Of a stretch of DNA of 32,465 bases, positions 16,014 through 23,938 are shown piece by piece. How positions within the stretch are numbered: the first letter of the stretch is position 1; every line of letters starts with the position of its first letter. Position numbers and translations under genes: made by a program. Source of the stretch: Calditrichaceae bacterium (GTDB taxonomy: Bacteria > Calditrichota > Calditrichia > RBG-13-44-9 > J075); the NCBI GenBank assembly GCA_013360445.1, contig JABWBP010000092.1:1-32465 (forward strand), read 5' to 3'. The notes beneath the pieces are model-generated. The model was not told the origin of the DNA, made no database searches, and worked only from the letters and a program-made list of their open reading frames with translations.

Positions 16014-16142
16014 GTGTTATAGTGTTCAAGTGCTATAGTGCTTCGAGTGTTAACGTGCTTTAGTGTTATGGTGCAGTTGTGATACTAAAACACTAAAACA
16101 CTAAAACACTAAAACACTAAAACACTTGAACACCATAACACC
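16014..16142. repeat. TAGTGTTT 8-nt word palindrome, copy 1
   Basis: The left arm (16014-16078) is a run of eight degenerate 8-nt words of form TGTTATAG/TGCTTTAG. The right arm (16082-16142) is five clean AAACACTA-type words, then TGAACACCATAACAC. The arms are imperfect complements over about 60 bases, with almost no loop. It begins four bases after the ferritin-like stop. A second copy at 27199-27317. Confidence 0.85.
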
Positions 16143-16175
16143 TCAGGAAATCGAAAGAACCCAAAGGATAATGCC

Positions 16176-17627
16176 ATGAGCAACCCTGTCGCTGCCGCGA
16201 CCCAGGCCGAGATGGCGAAAATCGATGACCGGATCGACCGCATTTTCGCCATGCAGCAGGCCAATCGCTACCGCATCGCCAATACCGGCGCGAAGGAGCG
16301 GATTGCCAAACTGAAAGCGTTATTGAACCTGATTCACCGCCGGAAAGAGCACATTTATCAAGCCCTGTACGCCGATTTCCAAAAACCTTCCCCGGAAATT
16401 GACATCACCGAAATCTACGCGGTGGCCACGGAGATCAAGCACGCCATCCGCCATCTCAAAAAGTGGATGAAGCCGAAGAAGGTGCGGCCCACCCTGGCGA
16501 CGCTGACCACCTCTTCCTATATTCGCTACGAACCGCGGGGAGTAGCGCTGATTATTTCCCCCTGGAACTTCCCCTTCAATTTGACCTTCGGGCCGCTGGT
16601 CTCCGCCGTCGCCGCCGGGAATTGCATCATGGTCAAACCGTCGGAATACTCTCCCAATACTGCCCGGTTGATGAAGGAAATGGCCCGGGAATTATTCCCG
16701 GAGGAGGAAGTTGCCTTTTTCGAGGGCGATAAGGAGGTTTCCGCCGAACTGCTCAAAAAGCCTTTCGACCATATCTTTTTTACCGGCAGCCCGGAAGTGG
16801 GCAAGATTGTGATGAAAGCGGCTGCGGAGCACCTCACCACTGTCACCCTGGAATTAGGGGGCAAGTCCCCGGTGATCGTGGACGAGACCGCCCGCATCGG
16901 CGAAGCAGCGCAGAAAATCGCCCTGGGAAAATACCTGAACAACGGGCAGGCCTGCATTGCCCCGGATTACATGTTCATTCACCAGAGCAAATTCACAGAA
17001 TTCATCGCCCGGTTCAAGCAGCAGATTCAGGCCTACTACGGCGAAACTGAGGAAGATCGCCGCACCACCCCGGATTACTCCCGGATCATCAGCGACCGGC
17101 ACCACGCCCGGCTGGTCAAAATGATCGAAGAAGCGGTTCTACAGGGCGCAAAGGTGGAGATCGGCGGAAAAAACGATCCGCAGGATCGCTACCTTGCCCC
17201 CACGGTGCTCAGCGGCGTTGCTTCCGATATGGCGGTGATGCGAGAGGAAATTTTCGGCCCGCTCTTCCCGGTAATCCCTTACCAAAACCTGGATGAAGTG
17301 TTGAATACCATCAACGGCGGGCCGAAACCGCTGGCGCTGTATGTTTTCAGCCGCAGCCGCAAGAACATTCGCCGGATTCTTTCCCATACCTCCGCCGGTG
17401 GAACCTGTATCAACGAGGTGATGCTCCATTTTCTGCACGTCAACCTGCCTTTCGGGGGGGTAAACAATAGCGGATTTGGCAATTCTCACGGATTTTTCGG
17501 CTTCCGGGCCTTTTCCCACGAGCGTGCGGTGCTGAAGCAGAGCCGCTATACGCCCATCCAGTTGATGCTGCCGCCGTTTACCAAAACGGTGAAAAAGATT
17601 CTGGAGCTGACGGTGAAGTATTTCTGA
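16176..17627 (+). CDS. NAD(P)-dependent aldehyde dehydrogenase (class 3-like)
   Basis: 483 residues. Oxidises an aldehyde to the acid with NAD(P)+. Visible are the cofactor site PWNFPF (Asn131) with VKPSE (Lys154), FTGSPEVG, the general base Glu226 in LELGGKSP, and catalytic Cys260 in NNGQACIAPDY. FGPLFPV and PFGGVNNSGFG follow. The C-terminal YTPIQLMLPP and a final amphipathic helix resemble class 3/fatty-aldehyde enzymes that can attach to membranes. AAAGGA lies upstream of the ATG. No signal peptide: cytoplasmic. It appears to be monocistronic, set off by the palindrome at 16014 and another at 17641. Confidence 0.9.
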   Translation: MSNPVAAATQAEMAKIDDRIDRIFAMQQANRYRIANTGAKERIAKLKALLNLIHRRKEHIYQALYADFQKPSPEIDITEIYAVATEIKHAIRHLKKWMKPKKVRPTLATLTTSSYIRYEPRGVALIISPWNFPFNLTFGPLVSAVAAGNCIMVKPSEYSPNTARLMKEMARELFPEEEVAFFEGDKEVSAELLKKPFDHIFFTGSPEVGKIVMKAAAEHLTTVTLELGGKSPVIVDETARIGEAAQKIALGKYLNNGQACIAPDYMFIHQSKFTEFIARFKQQIQAYYGETEEDRRTTPDYSRIISDRHHARLVKMIEEAVLQGAKVEIGGKNDPQDRYLAPTVLSGVASDMAVMREEIFGPLFPVIPYQNLDEVLNTINGGPKPLALYVFSRSRKNIRRILSHTSAGGTCINEVMLHFLHVNLPFGGVNNSGFGNSHGFFGFRAFSHERAVLKQSRYTPIQLMLPPFTKTVKKILELTVKYF

Positions 17628-17640
17628 GGCTCCCCAAAAT

Positions 17641-17691
17641 GTGATGCGTGATGCGTGAAATTTACGTTTTACGCTTCACGCTGCATTCATC
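17641..17691. repeat. GTGATGC-word palindrome
   Basis: GTGATGCGTGATGCGTGAAA on the left and TTTTACGCTTCACGCTGCA on the right form an imperfect hairpin with almost no loop, 13 bases after the aldehyde dehydrogenase stop. The word is a close relative of those at 28596-28670. Confidence 0.65.
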
Positions 17692-17750
17692 TCACTATTT
17701 TCACAAAGACCCCTGAAGAACCGTTTCGTGCATCGCCCCGCAGATTCTCG

Positions 17751-18404
17751 CTATGGTTTTTCCCGGACGGGGCGAAACAGGCCCTTTTCGTTGACCCCTA
17801 ACATGCCGGCCTGGTAAGTTCTGCGGTCCACCGGGGCCAGATTTTCAACCATCTGCTTGCTCAGCAGCCAGTAGCGCGGAATTTCATCCAGGCGGTCGGC
17901 GATGCGTTCCAGCGGCTCGTCGCTGGTCATCCAGCCGAAGCGGTCGTAAGCAGTCAGGTTCAGGGGGCGGGTGTATCCGCGGAGGGTCTTTTCGCCTTCC
18001 ACGTTGTAGTATTGCTCAAAATAGGACAACACCAGTTCCCGCAGGGTGCGGTGAATCGGCTCCCGAAAGCGCAGCCCGCTGAAATTGGATTTGGCGATGG
18101 CGCCCCAGTGCCCTTCAATTTTGAACAGCGCCAGCAGGTGGTCGTCGTCGCGCTCGTTGGGGAGCATATCCAGGACCAGGGGCGGGAAGCCCAGGCGGCG
18201 CAGGGCTGCGGCGGCGAACAGCGCTCCATCGAAGCAGTGGGCGATGCGCTCCCGCAGCACTCGCAGGGGACAGCGGTAAAAAGGATCGGCGCTGTAGGTG
18301 AGTTCATCTAAGAAGGCCTGGATTTTGAAGGGGCTGTCTAAACCTGCCATCAGTCGGCGCTCGGAATCGTTTAGCTGCCGGTCGAATTGGCTGAAAACAG
18401 ACAT
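17751..18404 (-). CDS. Transglutaminase-like cysteine-fold protein, uncharacterised
   Basis: 217 residues from ATG 18404 (AAAGGTG four bases upstream). The middle part has the order expected for the transglutaminase/papain-like fold: Cys57 in AHCFDGALFAAAALRRLGF, His89 in DDDHLLALF, and Asn107 in AIAKSNFSGLRFREP. The last residue is Asn where Asp is common. An LREPVLSYFEQYY-like helix follows (LRELVLSYFEQYY). No signal peptide, so probably cytoplasmic; it may be a peptidase or an acyl-transfer enzyme. Similar stand-alone proteins are widespread and unstudied. Transcribed alone, opposite to both neighbours. Confidence 0.75.
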   Translation of the reverse strand: MSVFSQFDRQLNDSERRLMAGLDSPFKIQAFLDELTYSADPFYRCPLRVLRERIAHCFDGALFAAAALRRLGFPPLVLDMLPNERDDDHLLALFKIEGHWGAIAKSNFSGLRFREPIHRTLRELVLSYFEQYYNVEGEKTLRGYTRPLNLTAYDRFGWMTSDEPLERIADRLDEIPRYWLLSKQMVENLAPVDRRTYQAGMLGVNEKGLFRPVREKP

Positions 18405-18494
18405 GGTCACCTTTGCACATTTTTTTGGTGAATATACATTTTTTCCGAAATCAAGGATCAGCAAAAAAATAAGTTGTTAATATCCTTCGTAGAA

Positions 18495-18583
18495 TGTCAT
18501 TCCGGTTTTTCTTGTTTTTTTGGAAAATACCGGAATCCACTGCGGAGATTCCGGCATTTCGCTCCGTTACGGCCGGAATGACA
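18495..18583. repeat. GTCATTCCGG repeat element
   Basis: Perfect 11-bp terminal inverted repeats TGTCATTCCGG (18495-18505) and CCGGAATGACA (18573-18583) with inner CCGGAATCC and GGATTCCGG-like words. Elements of this pattern (GTCATTCCGG...CCGGAATGAC) occur in many bacterial genomes as small mobile repeats. It fills most of the 298-base gap between the transglutaminase-like and PAP2 genes; nothing else is evident there. Confidence 0.75.
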
Positions 18584-18702
18584 GTATTGTCAAATTTAAC
18601 AAGTTGTTTTTTAACCGATCCCAGGCAACTTAAAAAGCAGGCTTTTCCAAAACAGTTGCCTTCTTTGCAACCGCAGAATATTTATTTAAACCTGGCCACG
18701 TT

Positions 18703-19278
18703 ATGTCCGAAATTTTCGATTTTCTCAAAGCAACCGATCGCAGCCTGTTCTTCTTTCTGAATCTCGCCCTGGCAAATTCCTTTTTCGATTATCTGATGGT
18801 GCTGATCACCGATAAGCACACCTGGTACCTGCCCGGCGCTATTTTATTTACCTGGCTGGTGTGGCGGGGGGGGAAAGCGGGGCGGATTATGGCGCTGCTG
18901 GTGATTGTAGGGATCGTATTGTCGGATCAAATCTCCGCCGGCATCCTGAAGCCGCTCACGGAGCAATTCCGCCCCTGTAAAGAATTGGAGGGGTTCCGCC
19001 TGCTGGTGCACTGCGGCAGCCGCTACGGGTTCCCCTCTTCCCACGCCGCCAATGCCGCGGTCATTGCCACCCTGATGAGCTACGCTTACCGGCGCTGGAC
19101 CGCTTTCTGGGTCATTATAACATTTTTGATCGGCTTTTCCCGCATTTACGTGGGGGTACACTATCCCTCGGATGTGGCCGGGGGCTGGGTGTTAGGAATA
19201 GCGCTGGGGCTGGCGCTGATACCGCTGTTCGAGAAATTGCAACGGCTGCGCTGGTCTAAAACGAAGCCTGCCGCTTGA
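18703..19278 (+). CDS. PAP2-superfamily membrane phosphatase
   Basis: 191 residues, about five or six membrane helices. All three phosphatase motifs are present: KPLTEQFRP (Lys83 to Arg90-Pro91), PSSHAAN (111-117, His114) and SRIYVGVHYPSD (Arg147, His153 nucleophile). Members dephosphorylate undecaprenyl pyrophosphate, phosphatidylglycerol phosphate or lipid A on the outer face of the inner membrane. No ribosome site is seen at this ATG. The stop nearly touches the next gene, a prenyl/lipid methyltransferase-like enzyme, giving a two-gene lipid-related operon. Confidence 0.88.
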   Translation: MSEIFDFLKATDRSLFFFLNLALANSFFDYLMVLITDKHTWYLPGAILFTWLVWRGGKAGRIMALLVIVGIVLSDQISAGILKPLTEQFRPCKELEGFRLLVHCGSRYGFPSSHAANAAVIATLMSYAYRRWTAFWVIITFLIGFSRIYVGVHYPSDVAGGWVLGIALGLALIPLFEKLQRLRWSKTKPAA

Positions 19279-19286
19279 AAGGGGAA

Positions 19287-19838
19287 ATGGTCAAGCTGAG
19301 CATTTTTGCCGTCGTATCTGCCGCGCTTATTTATATTTCACGAGCTTCGCTGCGCGCTCCACGCTCTCACGGTTTTTACCGCTTCTTTGCCTGGGAATGC
19401 ATTCTTGCCCTGGCGCTGCTCAACGCGCAGGATTGGTTTCGCGATCCCTTCTCCGTCCGCCAGCTTATCTCCTGGCTGCTGCTAATCAGCTCTGTTTTCC
19501 TGGTCGTTGAAGGCGCTTACCGCCTGCGCCGCAGCGGAAAACCCGGCTCGCGGAAGGCGGATAATGCCCCTGAACTGGATTTCGAAAAAACCACGGTATT
19601 GGTGACCGGGGGGATATTCAAATACATTCGCCACCCTCTCTACAGCTCGCTGCTGTTCCTGGCCTGGGGGACATTCCTCAAAGCGCCCTCGCCCGTCGGC
19701 GGCCTCCTTGCCGGCGGGGCGACGCTCTTTCTGCTCGCCGCCGCCAAAATTGAGGAGAGAGAAAATATTCGCTATTTCGGCGCCGCTTACCAGCGCTATA
19801 TGAAGCGCACCCGCTTGTTTATTCCCTTCCTGTTCTGA
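19287..19838 (+). CDS. Isoprenylcysteine carboxyl methyltransferase-like membrane protein
   Basis: 183 residues from ATG 19287 (AAAGGGG just upstream; a TTG at 19275 overlapping the PAP2 stop is possible). Four or five helices. The C-terminal SAM-binding signature of ICMT/PEMT families is clear: GGIFKYIRHPLYSS, then EERENIRYFGAAYQRYMKRT. Bacterial members methylate lipids or unknown small acids. It follows the PAP2 gene by eight bases, so they are probably cotranscribed. Confidence 0.8.
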   Translation: MVKLSIFAVVSAALIYISRASLRAPRSHGFYRFFAWECILALALLNAQDWFRDPFSVRQLISWLLLISSVFLVVEGAYRLRRSGKPGSRKADNAPELDFEKTTVLVTGGIFKYIRHPLYSSLLFLAWGTFLKAPSPVGGLLAGGATLFLLAAAKIEERENIRYFGAAYQRYMKRTRLFIPFLF

Positions 19839-19873
19839 GAGCATCTTTGAAATGCCCGTTCACTCATTTACCA

Positions 19874-20842
19874 CTACTGCGTTCCTAACTGCGCTATCAT
19901 AAATTCGGCCAATCGCCGATGCCCGTAATTCGAGAAGTGAATACCGTCGCCGTAAAGGAAAAACGCTTTGAAATCCGGGTATTTTTCTGCATCGGTTTGA
20001 AACGGTCTCTTGATTCGAATGCCGGCATTCGTAAGAACCTCTTCCATGAGATCCTGGGGCGCAAAATCCCCCGTTCTCAGTTGAAATTCATAGGGCAGCA
20101 AAATTAGGTCGAACCAAATACCCCGTTCCCGGCATGAATCGGAAATTTCAAGGATGGTGTCAATGGCGTGTTGAAATTCCGGGTTCTCGCGATCATAAAA
20201 TTGTTTGTCAAACAGGTAGTAACTTTTCGGGCGGTCAAACAGGAGATTTTTAAGAAAATAATACAACCGGCTATGGGTTTTGACAAAGGATAAAAAATCG
20301 GAAAAGAGATAGCGAATTTTGCCCCCCGGTATTTCAACAAAGGGCACGTTGGTATAGACGTCGTTCAAGCACCAAAAAATCGTTACCCGCTCAATGCCCA
20401 GGTGATGTCGGTCCTCGATTGCCAGGGCAGTGAAAACGTCGCGGTAATTCTTGACGTGATAGCCGCTGGTGGAGGGATTGAGAATGTTCAATGAATCAAT
20501 ACCGGCTTGCACGATTCCCGTAAAGGTCGAATCTCCCTCCACGCCGGGGCCGAAGGTAACGGAATCCCCCAGGAAAAGCCAGCTCGCCCGGGAGGTCTCG
20601 ATTTTGCCGCCGCATTTCCTGAACCCATAGCGATCCACCTCCACCGGGGCGCCGTGGCTCTTTCCCGCGCTCTGCGGCTTAAGCCCGTAGGTTGAACCAT
20701 ACAAACTATCAGCAATAATGGCTCGCGTAGTTCCCTGGGTTGTAATCCGGGGAATGAACAGGCGAACGGCCAATTCGGATAGCAGGAACAGGAAAATAAC
20801 GGCAACGACGTTGTAGCCGATCAAAAGGGCGGTTTTTTTCAT
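19874..20842 (-). CDS. SGNH/GDSL-family hydrolase, membrane-anchored
   Basis: 322 residues. An N-terminal helix (~8-28) is probably an uncleaved anchor or signal. Block I is FLGDSVTFGPGV with Ser94; block III reads CLNDVY (Asn160) in place of GxND; block V is GDGIHFSNYGH with Asp299 and His302. The triad is therefore complete. No TPRs, unlike the SGNH protein at 4194. Likely an esterase or acetyltransferase for an extracytoplasmic glycan. The minus-strand leader is pyrimidine-rich with no ribosome site. Convergent with the methyltransferase-like gene; upstream lies the CCATTTAA repeat. Confidence 0.83.
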   Translation of the reverse strand: MKKTALLIGYNVVAVIFLFLLSELAVRLFIPRITTQGTTRAIIADSLYGSTYGLKPQSAGKSHGAPVEVDRYGFRKCGGKIETSRASWLFLGDSVTFGPGVEGDSTFTGIVQAGIDSLNILNPSTSGYHVKNYRDVFTALAIEDRHHLGIERVTIFWCLNDVYTNVPFVEIPGGKIRYLFSDFLSFVKTHSRLYYFLKNLLFDRPKSYYLFDKQFYDRENPEFQHAIDTILEISDSCRERGIWFDLILLPYEFQLRTGDFAPQDLMEEVLTNAGIRIKRPFQTDAEKYPDFKAFFLYGDGIHFSNYGHRRLAEFMIAQLGTQ

Positions 20843-20900
20843 CGCAGAAAAAGGAGGGGAATTGCCGATCTATGATTAAACGAAAAATGTATTGACAGAG

Positions 20901-20977
20901 TGTTGGCCTGTTGATGGCTGAATAATCCTCCAGCCATTTAACCATTTAACCATTTAACCATTTAACCATCCAACCAT
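20901..20977. repeat. CCATTTAA tandem words with inverted partner
   Basis: Four perfect 8-bp copies of CCATTTAA (20934-20965), then CCATCCAACCAT. To the left, GATGGCTG (20913-20920) complements CAGCCAT (20931-20937). The left side also carries GGCTGAATA (20916-20924), the core of the GGCTGAATAGTAAC tail found at 12966 and 26631. Confidence 0.75.
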
Positions 20978-20981
20978 ACGA

Positions 20982-21929
20982 CTAATTTCCCGGAACGACG
21001 TTCGCGGAGAGCAACTCTTTTTGGATCAGCAGGGCGTTGTAAGCTTCCATCACGTGGGAGAGGCGCAATTTTTCGCCCTCGGTCATGGCGCGCTCCCAAA
21101 TGCCCTTAGATCCGATATAGCGAACCGCGTTGCGGTTCGCTATCATCACTTCGTTGATCACTTTCATCTCTTTGGGAGATACCTGCATGTCGTACCACTC
21201 CCAGTAGCCGCGCGGGCCGCTTCCCTGTTCCATGTTACCGTAAAGCGTGGAGATGGAGTATTCCCGGTCGTCCGCATAAACCTGGTAGGAATTGATGTTG
21301 AGGGGATTTTCCCCGGTGAAATAAATCCGCAAGCGCAGCCAGACCTCCCCGGCGTCGCTCTGGCCGATGTAGGCCTCGAAGCTGTTCTTATAAACGTAGT
21401 GGGAAACATTCTTGTTGAAATACCAGGTAATCCCCTGGCGATCATCGCGCTCTTTGCGCATCCGGGAGAGCGCGTCCTGCAGCCGGGCTTCGTTTTCCTG
21501 GATTTTGGCGCTTAAATCGCCGATTTCCGGTTTGCTGGCCGGTTGTTCCCGGGAAGTAGCGGCCGGGCGGGTTGCCGGGGTTGCAGGCGCGGTTTTAGGT
21601 TTACTTGTTGGGGTTTTATACGCGACGGGTTGAGGGGTTTCCGGTTTCAGCCCGGCCAGCATCTGGGCGGCTTTCTCCGCCTGGGGGCTGCCGGGATATT
21701 TTTCTTGCAGAGCGGCGGCAATCCGGCGGGCGCGGTCATAATCCCCCTGGTTGAAAGCCTGCATGAATTCTGCCAGCAAATTATCCGCCTCGCCGGTTTG
21801 CACTAATAAACTATCTTCGATGAAGGGTTCCGTGATTCTCGGGGTATCCTGCTCGCCGATCTTTACAAACAGGAAAATCAGGAAAATAACATACGCAATG
21901 AACAAAACTACGATGATGGCCAGCCGCAT
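20982..21929 (-). CDS. Membrane-anchored TPR/coiled-coil protein with conserved beta C-terminal domain, function unknown
   Basis: 315 residues from ATG 21929, chosen for GGAGG five bases upstream. A single hydrophobic segment (~3-23) anchors it. A TPR-like helical hairpin spans ~49-95 (FNQGDYDRARRIAAAL). A Pro/Thr/Lys linker (~96-135) leads to a short coiled coil (~137-162). The C-terminal ~155 residues are beta-rich with GITWYFNKNVSHYV, EVWLRLRIYFTG and GYWEWYDMQVS. The last part recalls an uncharacterised domain of bacterial lipoproteins and secreted proteins (WLRLRI and WEWYD cores), by memory only. Next gene upstream is the TMTC-like protein. Confidence 0.75.
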   Translation of the reverse strand: MRLAIIVVLFIAYVIFLIFLFVKIGEQDTPRITEPFIEDSLLVQTGEADNLLAEFMQAFNQGDYDRARRIAAALQEKYPGSPQAEKAAQMLAGLKPETPQPVAYKTPTSKPKTAPATPATRPAATSREQPASKPEIGDLSAKIQENEARLQDALSRMRKERDDRQGITWYFNKNVSHYVYKNSFEAYIGQSDAGEVWLRLRIYFTGENPLNINSYQVYADDREYSISTLYGNMEQGSGPRGYWEWYDMQVSPKEMKVINEVMIANRNAVRYIGSKGIWERAMTEGEKLRLSHVMEAYNALLIQKELLSANVVPGN

Positions 21930-22079
21930 GATTCCTCCGTGGAGAGGCAGATTTTTGGGAGAAAAAGAATTTCCAGCTTCGCTAACCTGCGCTGTAATGT
22001 AACCATTAAAAAAATTAAAGTGCTGGAAAGTAAACAATTTTTTCTCATTTTTCAATCTCCAAAAACATAAATTATAAAA

Positions 22080-22149
22080 AAGTTAGAAGTGCGAAGTGGC
22101 AAGTGGGAGGTGAAAAGGAAAAAGGTAAAAGGAAAAAGGGTAAAAGGCC
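22080..22149. repeat. Purine-word run downstream of the TMTC-like gene
   Basis: GAAGTGCGAAGTGGCAAGTG then AAAAGG/AAAAAGG words (22113-22149). It ends 14 bases from the stop of the TMTC-like gene. No complementary arm. The remaining part of this 233-base gap shows nothing else. Confidence 0.45.
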
Positions 22150-22162
22150 ATGAGAAGGGGGA

Positions 22163-23806
22163 TCAGTTTCCCGATGCGCCTTCCCCGAAAATATTATTTT
22201 CCAGGTAAAAATTACCGTTCAAATAGTACAGCACCGCCAGCCCCGGCTCCGTAACGGCCACTTGCAGTTTGTCGGCTTCGCCCTCGCGGTTCAGACTTTC
22301 GATGCGCAGGGTGAATGCCGTTTCTTGCAGGAGCAGCCCCTCTTGCAAGCCGGATTTCCGGAGGGCCATATCGCTGCGGGAGGGAAAAACGAAAAAAGAT
22401 TCGCCAGGCTCCAGGGAAAGCAGGTACTCCCCGGGGCGCACTTTCCCGACGATCAGGCGGTCCAGATCGGCTTTTTCCCGCAAGGAAAAGAAAGTCGCGG
22501 GGATAATTTCTACCCCGCCGGAATGCCCGAAATCCTGCGCGAGCCGGAAATTGATAAAAGCGTTAACCCCGTGCAGCATCACCGGGGTCTCTTCCAACTC
22601 GCCGGGCAGGCTCAGCAGGAGACATTTATGCACCTCGTGCGCGATCATCGCCCGGCAGAGTTTTTCGCTGAATTCCCGCGATAACTGCCCGGCCTGTACC
22701 CAGCGGTTCTGTTCCTGGAAAATAAAGAAAGCGTAGCCGAAAAAGATTAACCCGGCCAGCAAGTATGAAAGTCGCGCCCCGCCCCGCTTCACTTCTTGCA
22801 GCCGCTGGAGCGCGTATCCCAGCGCCAGGCAAAACCCCAGCGAGGGAATGTAGAGATACCAGCGCATCATCAGCCGCAGCACCGGGAGCAAGGTTATGAG
22901 GATGAAGAGGGTGCAAAAGAGCAGGGGAGGGGACTTGCGCATCCGGTTCAGGAAGAAAAGGAAAACTACCAGGCCGGCAAGGGAAAGGATGATGAACCAC
23001 GCCGGGTGCGATTTCAAAAATCGGGCAATTTCGATGTGCCCGCCGGGAATGGCCAGCAATCCCAGGTAGGCGGCGCTGTTTTTCACCAATTGAAGCGGGG
23101 CGAGGGCGGCGTGGTCCCTGGAAGAAATAAGCTCCCCGGAAACGAAAATGATTCTCACCAGGATAAATACCAGCAGAATCAGAAAATAGGGAGCGCTCAT
23201 CCGCAAGCCTTTCAGCGCCCGGTCTTTGAAGGGGGAAGCGTCGAATATCAGAACGTAGGCGATAATAATGAGGGGAAAGGAGAGCGCCATCTCCTTGGCG
23301 AGCATGGAGAGGGCAAACAAGCCCGCCCCTAACGCCTGAAAGCGCGGTTCTTTTTCCTGAAAATAGCGGATAAACGCGATCAAGCCGGAGAGATAAAATA
23401 CCGCGCAGAGCATATCGGTTCTGCCGGATATCCAGAAAATGGAGAGGCTGTGAATGGGATGCAGCAAAAAGAAAAAAGCGCCGATGAGGGCCGCAAAGCG
23501 GTTTTTCAAGATTTGGCGCCCTAATAAATAGGCCAGCAGGGTATTCAGGGTGTGCAGCAGCAGATTGGTGAGATGATAACCGGCGGGTTCCGCCCTCCAG
23601 ATCCCATAATCCAGGCGCAGCGAGAGCGCGTAGAGCGGGCGAAAATAATAATTGGTAAAGGCCAGCTCCGGGAAATTTTCCGCAGCGGTTTTGATGTGGC
23701 CGATATTTTCGCTGAGGAAGTAAATATCCAGCGACCCGTAAAAAACCAACCCGGACACGAAAATCAGGAAAAGGGAATCGACCAGGAGCGTTTTGGACTT
23801 CATCAT
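22163..23806 (-). CDS. TMTC-like GT-C membrane glycosyltransferase candidate
   Basis: 547 residues with about ten or eleven hydrophobic segments up to ~400, then a soluble beta-rich tail. The motif LLHPIHSLSIFWISGRTDML (~115-133) and FRPLYALSLRLDY followed by HLTNLLLHTLNTLL are typical of bacterial TMTC/PMT-like proteins (HPxHxE...GRxDLL). The Glu of that motif is replaced by Leu. Such proteins are predicted GT-C transferases using lipid-linked sugars. The usual C-terminal TPRs are absent. Two ATGs (23806, 23803) lack a ribosome site. The C-tail contains no recognised fold. Confidence 0.72.
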   Translation of the reverse strand: MMKSKTLLVDSLFLIFVSGLVFYGSLDIYFLSENIGHIKTAAENFPELAFTNYYFRPLYALSLRLDYGIWRAEPAGYHLTNLLLHTLNTLLAYLLGRQILKNRFAALIGAFFFLLHPIHSLSIFWISGRTDMLCAVFYLSGLIAFIRYFQEKEPRFQALGAGLFALSMLAKEMALSFPLIIIAYVLIFDASPFKDRALKGLRMSAPYFLILLVFILVRIIFVSGELISSRDHAALAPLQLVKNSAAYLGLLAIPGGHIEIARFLKSHPAWFIILSLAGLVVFLFFLNRMRKSPPLLFCTLFILITLLPVLRLMMRWYLYIPSLGFCLALGYALQRLQEVKRGGARLSYLLAGLIFFGYAFFIFQEQNRWVQAGQLSREFSEKLCRAMIAHEVHKCLLLSLPGELEETPVMLHGVNAFINFRLAQDFGHSGGVEIIPATFFSLREKADLDRLIVGKVRPGEYLLSLEPGESFFVFPSRSDMALRKSGLQEGLLLQETAFTLRIESLNREGEADKLQVAVTEPGLAVLYYLNGNFYLENNIFGEGASGN

Positions 23807-23850
23807 TATGGGATGCCGTCGGAGATGGCCGGTGTTCGATATTATATTTC

Positions 23851-23919
23851 TTTGCGTAGTGCGTATTTCGTATTGCGTATTACCCCGGCTACCGTGGCAA
23901 TACGAAACACGAAATACGT
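23851..23919. repeat. GCGTATT-word palindrome
   Basis: Left arm GCGTAGTGCGTATTTCGTA with TTGCGTATTA (23853-23882); right arm AATACGAAACACGAAATACG (23899-23918). Imperfect hairpin with a GC-rich loop, occupying the gap between the PorZ-like stop and the TMTC-like start. Confidence 0.75.
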
Positions 23920-23938
23920 CCCCCCCAAACACCCCGTT

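Noticed and set aside
16082-16142. CRISPR-like direct repeats
   Set aside because: The repeats are 8-nt words without spacers and form a palindrome with the left arm; no cas genes.
20893-20898. TTGACA as a plus-strand promoter
   Set aside because: The nearest AT-rich hexamer is about 23 bases away and both flanking genes are on the minus strand.
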